Below are positions 6,650-11,978 of a stretch of 11,978 nucleotides of DNA, in pieces. Every line of letters starts with the position of its first letter. The stretch's first letter is position 1. This stretch comes from Candidatus Bathyarchaeota archaeon (GTDB taxonomy: Archaea; Thermoproteota; Bathyarchaeia; TCS64). The DNA is taken from positions 1-11,978 of the forward strand of contig JAFGTA010000205.1 of NCBI GenBank assembly GCA_016934355.1, read 5' to 3'. The notes under the pieces were generated by a model. That model did no database searches. It worked only from the letters and a program-made list of their open reading frames with translations, and was not told the DNA's origin. The translations under genes and the position numbers were made by a program.

Positions 6650-6669
6650 GCTCCGGGAGGAAGCGGAGC
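6650..6669. repeat. Inverted repeat GCTCCG-8 nt-CGGAGC over the predicted start site
   Basis: Exact 6-bp arms (6650-6655 and 6664-6669) enclose GGAGGAAG. The repeat spans the transcription start predicted from the TATA box at 6631-6640, the usual position of a repressor operator in archaea. It could also form a 5' hairpin. Confidence 0.35.
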
Positions 6670-6687
6670 ACTTACGGAGAGCCGGCA

Positions 6688-8448
6688 ATGGACATCACAT
6701 TCAACCTTCTACAATTCGTGGCAGCCATCTCGGCGCTAGTAACCTCCATCTACGTCCTAGCCAAGATTCGGATGCCCGGGTCCACGATGGGCGGATTACT
6801 CCTCGCCTACAGCTCGGCTTGGGGTATTTTCTACTGGCTACAGCTCAACGCCGTGGGGGCCGACAAGATACTGTTCTGGTTCAGGCTTCAGACGGCGTGC
6901 TCCTACATAGTGCCCTCCCTCTTCATACTGTTCATAGTAAGGTACTTCGAGATCAAAGGCACAACCCTGAACCACGGCTTCCTGCTTGGACTGATCCCCT
7001 TCGCCTTCTCTTGTCTGGCACTCACCAACGACAGGCACAGCTTCATGTGGGGGGCCTCCACGGTACTCGCCAACAACCAGGTGGTCGTGGAGCCGAGCTT
7101 CCCGAGTTACCTGAATATGTTCTACCTGTGCTTCCAGTTCATCCTAGTGATCCACTTCTTCATGCCAATGGTCACGTCTTCCCTGAAGCTGTACAAGGTC
7201 AGGGCCATAACGTTCATCCTCGCCGTCATGATATACGCGACTGCCTACATTATCTCAACGCTGGGGTACGTACCGAACCATCGCAACATCACGCCCTTCA
7301 TTTTCTGCGCCGTCTGCAGCCTCATAGCTTGGATCAACCCCGAGCAGCTCTACAAGACCGATGTCCTCTCTATTGCGTACGAGTCCGTTATAGATGAGAT
7401 GAAGGACGCTGCAATAATCACGGATCAGGAGCTACGCATCATCTACATGAACGACGCCGCGAAAAAGCTATCCGGGTTCGAGGAGTATCCGTTTCTAGCC
7501 TTAAAAGTGTTGGATGTGCTGCCCGACGCGTTCTACGTTAAAAGCAGAAGAGAGGTCAAGGAGCGTAGCAAAGTCGAGTACGACGGCAGGGTCTATGACC
7601 TCAGGATCACGACCCTACCCGACTGGCGCGGCGACGCTAGGTCCCACATCTTCACAGTCAGGGACATAACCGAGCTCGTCGAGTACTCCAAGAGCCTTGA
7701 GAACATCATCAAGGAGAAGACTAGGGAGCTCTCGGACGCAGAGAGGCTGGTAGCCATCGGCGAGACCACTATGATGGTAGGCCACGACCTACGGAACCCC
7801 CTCCAGGTCCTTAAAGGCATCAGCTATACCCTTAAGAAGACCCACAAGGACAACCCGGAAGCCCTCAAAGTCTTCGATAAGATCGATAAGAACGTCTTCT
7901 ACATGGACAAGATCGTCTCGGACCTACAGGCATACGGCAAGAACAGAGAGCCAGACGCCAGACTCTACCTGCTAAAGGACCTCGTGGGCAACGCCATGAC
8001 CCAGCTGGAGGTGCCCGGAGACGTCGACATCGTACAGGAATTCACGGAAGACTTCATGGTAGCTGTCGACTGGTACCTCATCCAACGGGTCTTCATCAAC
8101 CTGTTCCTGAACGCTGTGCAGGCCATGCCAGATGGCGGAAAGCTGCTCATCAAAGCCTATAGGGAAGGCGAGACCCACATAATCAAAATAGCCGATACAG
8201 GCATTGGCATCACCGACGAGAACCTCGGGAACCTGTTCAAGCCCCTCTACACGACGAAGGCGAAGGGCACCGGCCTAGGCCTCGCGGTCTGCAAGAAGAT
8301 CGTTGAGAGCCACGGGGGTAGCATCTCCGTCAAATCCATCTGGGGCAAGGGCACAATATTCACCATCACCCTGCCAGCTTTCGACACCGCGCCTGCGCCT
8401 GACATACCCGTGTATGGCCTAGAGGCAAGGACTCAGGCAAACGTTTAG
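6688..8448 (+). CDS. Membrane sensor histidine kinase, 7TM-PAS-HisKA-HATPase
   Basis: 586 codons; the ATG start is supported by GGAGA 7 nt upstream. Seven hydrophobic helices fill residues 1-216 and resemble the HisKA_7TM sensor region (WGIFYWLQLNAVGADKILFWFRLQ motif between helices 2 and 3). A PAS domain follows (about 228-335: IDEMKDAAIITDQELRIIYMN at its start, FTVRDIT at its end), then a short coiled coil (about 330-353). The dimerisation/phosphoacceptor box MVGHDLRNPLQ contains His366. The ATP-binding domain shows the N box NLFLNAVQAMP (471-481), G1 DTGIGI (503-508), F box FKPLYTT (517-523) and G2 KGTGLGLAVCKKI. All residues for autophosphorylation are present, so it should be active. 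The signal is unknown; the 7TM region suggests a membrane or extracellular ligand. There is no output domain on the protein. The nearest partner is the receiver protein encoded tail to tail with a 4-bp overlap. Confidence 0.95.
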   Translation: MDITFNLLQFVAAISALVTSIYVLAKIRMPGSTMGGLLLAYSSAWGIFYWLQLNAVGADKILFWFRLQTACSYIVPSLFILFIVRYFEIKGTTLNHGFLLGLIPFAFSCLALTNDRHSFMWGASTVLANNQVVVEPSFPSYLNMFYLCFQFILVIHFFMPMVTSSLKLYKVRAITFILAVMIYATAYIISTLGYVPNHRNITPFIFCAVCSLIAWINPEQLYKTDVLSIAYESVIDEMKDAAIITDQELRIIYMNDAAKKLSGFEEYPFLALKVLDVLPDAFYVKSRREVKERSKVEYDGRVYDLRITTLPDWRGDARSHIFTVRDITELVEYSKSLENIIKEKTRELSDAERLVAIGETTMMVGHDLRNPLQVLKGISYTLKKTHKDNPEALKVFDKIDKNVFYMDKIVSDLQAYGKNREPDARLYLLKDLVGNAMTQLEVPGDVDIVQEFTEDFMVAVDWYLIQRVFINLFLNAVQAMPDGGKLLIKAYREGETHIIKIADTGIGITDENLGNLFKPLYTTKAKGTGLGLAVCKKIVESHGGSISVKSIWGKGTIFTITLPAFDTAPAPDIPVYGLEARTQANV

Positions 8449-8861
8449 ACTTCGGTGGCTACAGGATACGCGTAGAAAAGTTGCCCATTCTCTTTGGGCA
8501 CGCCTCTTAATGCCCTGATCTTGTTTATCAGGCGATCCGGGTCCAGCGGCTTGAGGAGCACGTCATATACATCGAAGTCAAGTCTCGAAGCGGCCTCGAT
8601 GACCTCTGTGTACCCCGACACGAAGATGATGTTGATCCCGTCATCTAGGGCGTTGATGGCTTTGGCGAGCTGATCTCCCCTCATGTTCGGCATGACATAG
8701 TCCAAGATCGCCAGCTTTATCTCCTGTTCCCTGAGTATCTCGATGGCTTGCTTGGCGTCGCTTGCCGTGTACACTCTGTAGCCCTCGTCCTCAAGAATTG
8801 ACTTGAAGCTACACAGGATGTCACTGTCGTCGTCGATGAGAAGTATGCCTTCAGCCGTCAC
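8445..8861 (-). CDS. Stand-alone receiver-domain response regulator (CheY-like)
   Basis: 138 codons from a GTG start; the upstream frame closes within five codons and the REC fold begins at residue 5. Receiver signatures are the acidic pocket D10/D11 in LLIDDDSD, phosphoacceptor Asp54 in LAILDYVMP, the switch residue Ser82 in FVSGYTE, and Lys104 in VLLKPLD. The domain occupies about 1-120; the remaining 18 residues are a short tail without a DNA-binding domain. Output must therefore come through protein contact, as for other single-domain archaeal receivers. It converges on the histidine kinase gene, with the stops overlapping by 4 bp. The pair is the obvious candidate two-component system, although the two are not in one operon. 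TATA-like sequence on the - strand (about 8895-8900) would leave a leader of about 10 nt. Confidence 0.92.
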   Translation of the reverse strand: MTAEGILLIDDDSDILCSFKSILEDEGYRVYTASDAKQAIEILREQEIKLAILDYVMPNMRGDQLAKAINALDDGINIIFVSGYTEVIEAASRLDFDVYDVLLKPLDPDRLINKIRALRGVPKENGQLFYAYPVATEV

Positions 8862-8874
8862 TGCCAGTTCAAGC

Positions 8875-8901
8875 TACCGGTAATCTATGGAGGGATATAG
8901 A
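8875..8901 (-). promoter_or_regulatory. Upstream region of the receiver gene with two palindromes
   Basis: TACCGGTA (8875-8882) is a perfect 8-bp palindrome 14-21 nt before the GTG start. TCTAT-8 nt-ATAGA (8884-8901) is an inverted repeat that includes the TATA-like CTATAT on the - strand (8895-8900). Either could be an operator. Evidence is symmetry and position only. Confidence 0.3.
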
Positions 8902-8902
8902 G

Positions 8903-9104
8903 AATATGGTGAGGTGTTCCATTAACATCCGTCGCTATACTCAACAGCATGACGCCCTGCCTGAGCCCCCCCGGTAGGAGGAATGCCCCTATTACCCGGA
9001 TGATAAGTATCGGTGTTCTATACTGGTACGTCCTATCAATAATATATGAAAGAAAACTAGTCCAATGCTCATTAACTATACTCCCTATCTATGCTGGATA
9101 ATCC
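8903..9104. other. Intergenic region without recognisable gene
   Basis: AT-rich spacer between the receiver gene and the winged-helix gene, which are divergently transcribed. I see no open frame of protein-like composition and no tRNA-like T-loop. It contains an imperfect stem (about 8969-8997, GGTAGG...CCTATTACC) and the octamer CTATACTC twice (8935-8942, 9076-9083), each shortly after ATTAAC. These are too short to call. Confidence 0.4.
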
Positions 9105-9115
9105 ATTAATATAGT
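9105..9115 (+). promoter_or_regulatory. TATA-like box for the leaderless winged-helix gene
   Basis: ATTAATATAG is centred about 27 bp upstream of the TTG start at 9138. That position for a zero-length leader is what supports this unusual start codon. Confidence 0.5.
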
Positions 9116-9137
9116 ACTAACCGATGTACGTTCGACC

Positions 9138-9419
9138 TTGAGCGCCAGAAGATCAAAGTTCCAGCTATCCGTCGAAGTGCTGAACCAGATAAAGCAGGGC
9201 GAGAAGAAGCCGACGCGCATCATGTACAGCGCCAACCTCTCCTGGAAGAGCCTCAAAGAGATCCTTGAGTCCCTCGTCGCGCAGGGGCTCGTCGAGGAGG
9301 TTGTGGTCAGCAGGAGCAGCAAGCGCGCTAAGAAGAGGTACGACATCACCCAGAAAGGCGACAACGTCCTCCAGTACTACAGCATGGTCAGCGACCTCAT
9401 CGAGATCGAGTCCAAGTAA
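9138..9419 (+). CDS. Winged-helix DNA-binding protein (HTH_45-like)
   Basis: 93 codons from TTG. No ATG or GTG lies in frame upstream, and the TATA-like box at -27 fits a leaderless message. The pattern is the archaeal HTH_45 type: helix 1 (VEVLNQIKQGEKKPTRI), recognition region MYSANLSWKSLKEILESLVAQGLVEEV, a basic wing (SRSSKRAKKRYDITQKG, 54-70) and a C-terminal helix (NVLQYYSMVSDLIEIE) for dimerisation. The phrase 'TRIMYSANLSWKSLKEIL' is close to the family consensus. It stands alone, between two AT-rich spacers of about 270 bp each, next to the two-component pair. Its target is unknown; control of its own promoter or of nearby signalling genes is inference. It is more typical of the family than the 91-residue protein at 3083-3358 and not a close duplicate of it. 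Confidence 0.88.
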   Translation: MSARRSKFQLSVEVLNQIKQGEKKPTRIMYSANLSWKSLKEILESLVAQGLVEEVVVSRSSKRAKKRYDITQKGDNVLQYYSMVSDLIEIESK

Positions 9420-9662
9420 CGCGACCAGCTGGAACCCGTAGCCGTTTTCAGGCACCTTCCCAAAGTGTCATGTCTCAACATGCCTATTAGCCGCGTCTTC
9501 ATCTGAAGAAATGGGTTAATCTTACAACTCATCGAGGCGGATACTCGATTTCTACTAATAGATGGCACAGGGCTATGGAACAGAGACAGGTAAAACAAGG
9601 CATTTAAAATGAACTTAGAGTAACTACGGAAAAACGAAGAGGAAATATACAAGTTTCAGAAA
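9420..9662. other. AT-rich intergenic region
   Basis: About 240 bp without a supported gene. A - strand open frame from a TTG at 9652 is Ser/Phe-rich and lacks protein-like pattern or start signals. A near-palindrome TCTTCA-TC-TGAAGA lies at 9496-9509. No tRNA features were seen. Toward the right end the base composition turns strongly AT-rich, leading into the promoter of the next gene. Confidence 0.4.
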
Positions 9663-9675
9663 AATATTAAATATA
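9663..9675 (+). promoter_or_regulatory. TATA-like box before the 152-codon gene
   Basis: AATATTAAATATA is centred about 25 bp upstream of the GTG at 9693, again fitting a leaderless or nearly leaderless transcript. The G-rich run between them (9680-9691) is too close to that GTG to act as a Shine-Dalgarno site for it. Confidence 0.5.
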
Positions 9676-9692
9676 GATTGGGGGGAGGGAGA

Positions 9693-10151
9693 GTGAACAC
9701 CAGTCACTTAGTGGATAGGATGTCAGACATAGACAAGGAGAGCTGGCAGGGGGTCGTAGAAGCCCTCAGGAGCCGCTACGGAAACGACAACTTTTGGGCT
9801 AGAGCCATCACGCCGTACATCACCGAGCTTAGGCTCATTCAGGAAGCCGACCAGACACGCGTGAAGGCATCGACGAACACGTTCGTCCAGCACTTGTACC
9901 GGGCGTTCGAGGAATCTGAGAGATACAAGCTGATACCGGAGGAGATGAGGAGGTTTCTCGAGTCGTCAGGCGAGGCGACACTGTTGCTGGGGCAGAGGCT
10001 TACGGAATCCGTTATGTCACGGGACAAGCTTATACTCATCAGGGAGATGCTGGAGAACAACAAGGCAGAAAACGCCAAACCAGAGTGCGAGGAATGCGAG
10101 TTCAGGGAGCTCGTCGAATCAATCAGCTACATGATCAACAACGACGTCTAG
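9693..10151 (+). CDS. Hypothetical helical protein with a CxxC pair
   Basis: 152 codons from GTG at 9693. A TTG 15 nt further upstream (9678) is also in frame but sits too near the TATA-like box; an ATG at 9720 would drop nine residues. I do not recognise the family. The sequence is soluble, charged and almost all helix-forming: about 5-30 (DIDKESWQGVVEALRSRYG), 34-56, 60-78, 82-100 and 100-125. A short Cys-Glu-Glu-Cys (132-135) comes before a last helix. The single CxxC could bind metal in a dimer or be redox-active; neither can be shown. It lies 85 bp before rfcS on the same strand, but rfcS has a TATA-like box of its own, so co-transcription is uncertain. Confidence 0.78.
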   Translation: MNTSHLVDRMSDIDKESWQGVVEALRSRYGNDNFWARAITPYITELRLIQEADQTRVKASTNTFVQHLYRAFEESERYKLIPEEMRRFLESSGEATLLLGQRLTESVMSRDKLILIREMLENNKAENAKPECEECEFRELVESISYMINNDV

Positions 10152-10202
10152 CCCAGCCTACGCCATTTTCAGCCTAGAGTCACCCCCTAATCCATTTAGA
10201 AG

Positions 10203-10212
10203 CAAATAAAAA
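10203..10212 (+). promoter_or_regulatory. TATA-like box of the RFC operon
   Basis: CAAATAAAAA lies about 26-33 bp upstream of the GTG start at 10237 in the 85-bp spacer. It supports a leaderless rfcS-rfcL message. The rest of the spacer (10152-10202) shows no strong terminator. Confidence 0.4.
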
Positions 10213-10236
10213 CCGGGCACCACGTACTAGGTTAAC

Positions 10237-11214
10237 GTGAGCGACATGAGCGGCGGCATGTGGGCCGAGAAGTATAGGCCACAGACACTGGACGAACTGA
10301 CCAACCAGAAGGAGATCGTTTCGAGGCTCAAGAGCTTTGTTCAGGAGAAGAACCTGCCCCACCTGCTGTTCGTCGGCCCAGCAGGCGTAGGGAAGACCAC
10401 CAGCATACTAGCCCTTTCGAGGGACCTCTACGGACCCGGCTACAGGAACTTTACACTGGAGCTCAACGCCAGCGACGAGCGTGGAATCGATATCATCAGG
10501 GATAAGGTGAAGAACTTCGCGCGAACCGCCGCCATCGCCTCCCCCGTGAGCTTCAAGATACTCATCATGGACGAGGCCGACAGCCTCACATCGGCGGCCC
10601 AGCACGCGCTGAGGCGCACCATGGAGATATACACTAGAACCTGCCGCTTCTGCCTCATAGGTAACTACAGCGAGAACATCATCGACCCCATCCAGAGCAG
10701 GTGCAGCATCTTCAGGTTCGGGCCCCTCGACGAGGCAGACATGAAGACCTACATCAAGAACATAGCGCTCCACGAGCAGGTAGACATAGTAGAGGAGGGG
10801 CTCGACGCCCTCTACCGAGCATCGACGGGAGACCTGCGGAAGGCAACGAACCTGCTTCAGGCAGCCGCCGCAACCAACAGCGTAATAGACGACATCACAA
10901 TCTACGAGGTTCTAGGTAAGGTTAGCCCCGAAAGGATCAGGGCGATGATACAGCAGTCCCTCGACGGCAACTTCCTGGAAGCCCGGGAGATACTAAGGGA
11001 GCTGCTCATAGACCAGGGGCTCGCCGCCGAGGACATAATACGGATGACTTACAGCGAGCTTATGCGCAACACGGTGATAACGGAGCAGTGGAAGGTCAAG
11101 CTCAGCGACGCGGTAGGCGAGGTCGATTACAGACTCACCCAAGGCGCCCGCCCCGAGATACAGCTCAGCACACTATTAGCCCATCTTGCCTTAGCCGGAG
11201 AAGAGATGCGGTGA
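10237..11214 (+). CDS. rfcS: Replication factor C small subunit (clamp loader)
   Basis: 325 codons. AAA+ ATPase subunit that, with the large subunit, opens PCNA and loads it at primer-template junctions. Motifs in order: the RFC box WAEKYRP (9-15), Walker A GPAGVGKT (47-54), the RFC box LNASDERGID (76-85), Walker B ILIMDEADS (108-116), sensor 1 in IGNYSENI, and the SRC arginine finger in IQSRC (Arg155). The helical lid and C-terminal collar helices follow to the end. Length is normal for archaeal RfcS. The start is GTG at 10237 by the TATA spacing; ATGs at 10246 and 10258 are in frame and would only trim a Ser/Gly-rich N-end. Its stop overlaps the rfcL start by four bases (GTGA), so the two subunits are translationally coupled. 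Confidence 0.97.
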   Translation: MSDMSGGMWAEKYRPQTLDELTNQKEIVSRLKSFVQEKNLPHLLFVGPAGVGKTTSILALSRDLYGPGYRNFTLELNASDERGIDIIRDKVKNFARTAAIASPVSFKILIMDEADSLTSAAQHALRRTMEIYTRTCRFCLIGNYSENIIDPIQSRCSIFRFGPLDEADMKTYIKNIALHEQVDIVEEGLDALYRASTGDLRKATNLLQAAAATNSVIDDITIYEVLGKVSPERIRAMIQQSLDGNFLEAREILRELLIDQGLAAEDIIRMTYSELMRNTVITEQWKVKLSDAVGEVDYRLTQGARPEIQLSTLLAHLALAGEEMR

Positions 11215-11978
11215 CCCAATCCCAGCCGTGGACCCACCAGTACAGGCCGAGGTCCAAGGGGGAGATAGTTGGGAACAGTGAAGCCGTCCAGAAGCTCGAG
11301 AAATGGATAAAGAGCTGGGCGAAGAAGCCGCCGAAGAAGAGAGCCGCCTTCGTTCACGGGCCCCCCGGTACGGGAAAGACGGCCGCGGTTCAGGCGCTGG
11401 CATCTGAACACGGCTACGACCTGCTCGAAGTGAACGCCAGCGACAGCAGGACCAAGAACCGGATGGAAGAGGTTCTGGGGAAGGCCGCGGGACAGACGGT
11501 GACCGTGTTCGGCAAGCGCCGGATGATACTGCTTGACGAGATGGAGGGCGTGAGCGGCCAGAAGGACCGCGGCGGGATAACTACCATAGCCAGCATCATA
11601 AAGGAGACGCGGAGCCCCATCGTGCTCATCGCCACCACCATAGGGGAGAACATGGAGCAGAAGTTCAGGCCCCTCCGGGACAAGGCTGTACTGATCGAGT
11701 TCCAGCCCGTGTCTTTCAGCGACGTCTACAAGAACCTCGAAAGGATAGCCTTGGAGAATGGCGTCAAGGCCCACCCTGAGGTACTGGACACCATCGCATA
11801 CAAGTCGCAGGGAGACCTCCGCTCCGCGATAAACGACCTCGAGACCGTGGCGCGGGGGAAGAAGCGCGTCGAGCCCGAGGACATCGAGTGGATGGGTGAG
11901 AGGGACCGCCAAGACTACACGCCCAACATAATCAACAAGATATTCACTGCGAGGAGCCTATGGGAGGCGCGGCAGACC
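11211..11978 (+). CDS. rfcL: Replication factor C large subunit (3'-truncated by window end)
   Basis: The first 256 codons are visible; the frame is open to the last base. It starts at GTG within the GTGA that ends rfcS. Motifs: PWTHQYRPRS (6-15), the counterpart of the usual W-(T/V)-E-K-YRP, with His-Gln in place of Glu-Lys; Walker A HGPPGTGKT (49-57); VNASDSRTKN (74-83); Walker B MILLDEMEG (105-113, family usually DEVDG); and a lid region with KSQGDLRSAINDLE (198-211). The Gly-rich GQKDRGGI loop after Walker B and sensor-region ATTIGENMEQKFRPLRD are as in archaeal RfcL. The missing part should hold the collar and a basic C-terminal tail, usually ending in a PCNA-binding peptide. Together with RfcS it forms the hetero-pentameric clamp loader. 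Confidence 0.95.
   Translation, partial: MTQSQPWTHQYRPRSKGEIVGNSEAVQKLEKWIKSWAKKPPKKRAAFVHGPPGTGKTAAVQALASEHGYDLLEVNASDSRTKNRMEEVLGKAAGQTVTVFGKRRMILLDEMEGVSGQKDRGGITTIASIIKETRSPIVLIATTIGENMEQKFRPLRDKAVLIEFQPVSFSDVYKNLERIALENGVKAHPEVLDTIAYKSQGDLRSAINDLETVARGKKRVEPEDIEWMGERDRQDYTPNIINKIFTARSLWEARQT

Noticed and set aside
6557..6739. Plus-strand 60-codon open frame before the kinase
   Set aside because: It runs through the kinase promoter, inverted repeat and Shine-Dalgarno site into the kinase coding region; low-complexity composition.
8969..8997. Imperfect hairpin in the receiver/winged-helix spacer as a riboswitch or sRNA
   Set aside because: The stem has mismatches and only about 4-6 pairs; no promoter points at it convincingly.
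9124..9152. GTTCGA motif resembling a tRNA T-loop
   Set aside because: No matching T-stem, acceptor stem or anticodon arm around it; it overlaps the start of the winged-helix gene.
9377..9652. Minus-strand 91-codon open frame in the AT-rich spacer
   Set aside because: Ser/Phe-rich, TTG start without promoter or ribosome-binding signal, overlaps the winged-helix gene end; looks like chance.
11127..11912. 261-codon minus-strand open frame
   Set aside because: Antisense shadow of rfcL, whose AAA+ motifs are unmistakable on the + strand.
1..11978. CRISPR array, insertion sequence, integrase or defence island
   Set aside because: No regularly spaced direct repeats, transposase, terminal repeats or nuclease/defence domains were seen on either strand.

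Overview
The window is a GC-rich stretch of archaeal chromosome. The clearest evidence is a clamp-loader operon (RFC small subunit followed by RFC large subunit) at the right end. TATA-like boxes lie about 26 bp upstream of many start codons (leaderless transcription), and there are two small archaeal-type winged-helix proteins. ATG, GTG and TTG starts are all used. A TACK-type lineage (for example Bathyarchaeia or a thaumarchaeal relative) would fit, but that is an inference from general flavour only.

Left part (1-2853): the 3' portion of a beta-lactamase-fold serine hydrolase with a C-terminal beta domain, on the + strand. It meets tail to tail a 591-codon secreted or membrane-anchored protein on the - strand. 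That protein contains a 110-residue repeat which I read as a closed eight-bladed beta-propeller.

Middle (3083-6532), all on the - strand: a two-gene operon of a four-helix membrane protein and a winged-helix regulator (2-nt gap), a GNAT acetyltransferase, a membrane-anchored or secreted serpin with an intact inhibitory hinge, and a small possible membrane protein. Most of these have their own TATA-like box and short AT-rich spacers; T-rich tracts follow several genes on the coding strand.

Signalling part (6688-9419): a 7TM-PAS-HisKA-HATPase histidine kinase (+) converges, with a 4-bp overlap, on a stand-alone receiver protein (-). A leaderless winged-helix protein (+) follows.

Right part (9693-11978), all +: a 152-codon helical protein of unknown function with a CxxC pair, then rfcS and the first 256 codons of rfcL, overlapping by GTGA. 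These two load PCNA at replication forks.

I see no tRNA, rRNA, CRISPR array, insertion sequence or integrase. The window looks like ordinary chromosome with an outward-facing theme: secreted hydrolase, propeller, serpin and sensor kinase. The most interesting points are the Velcro-closed propeller, the serpin with a Thr-Ser predicted scissile bond, the membrane protein/winged-helix pair, and several palindromes placed like operators near promoters.
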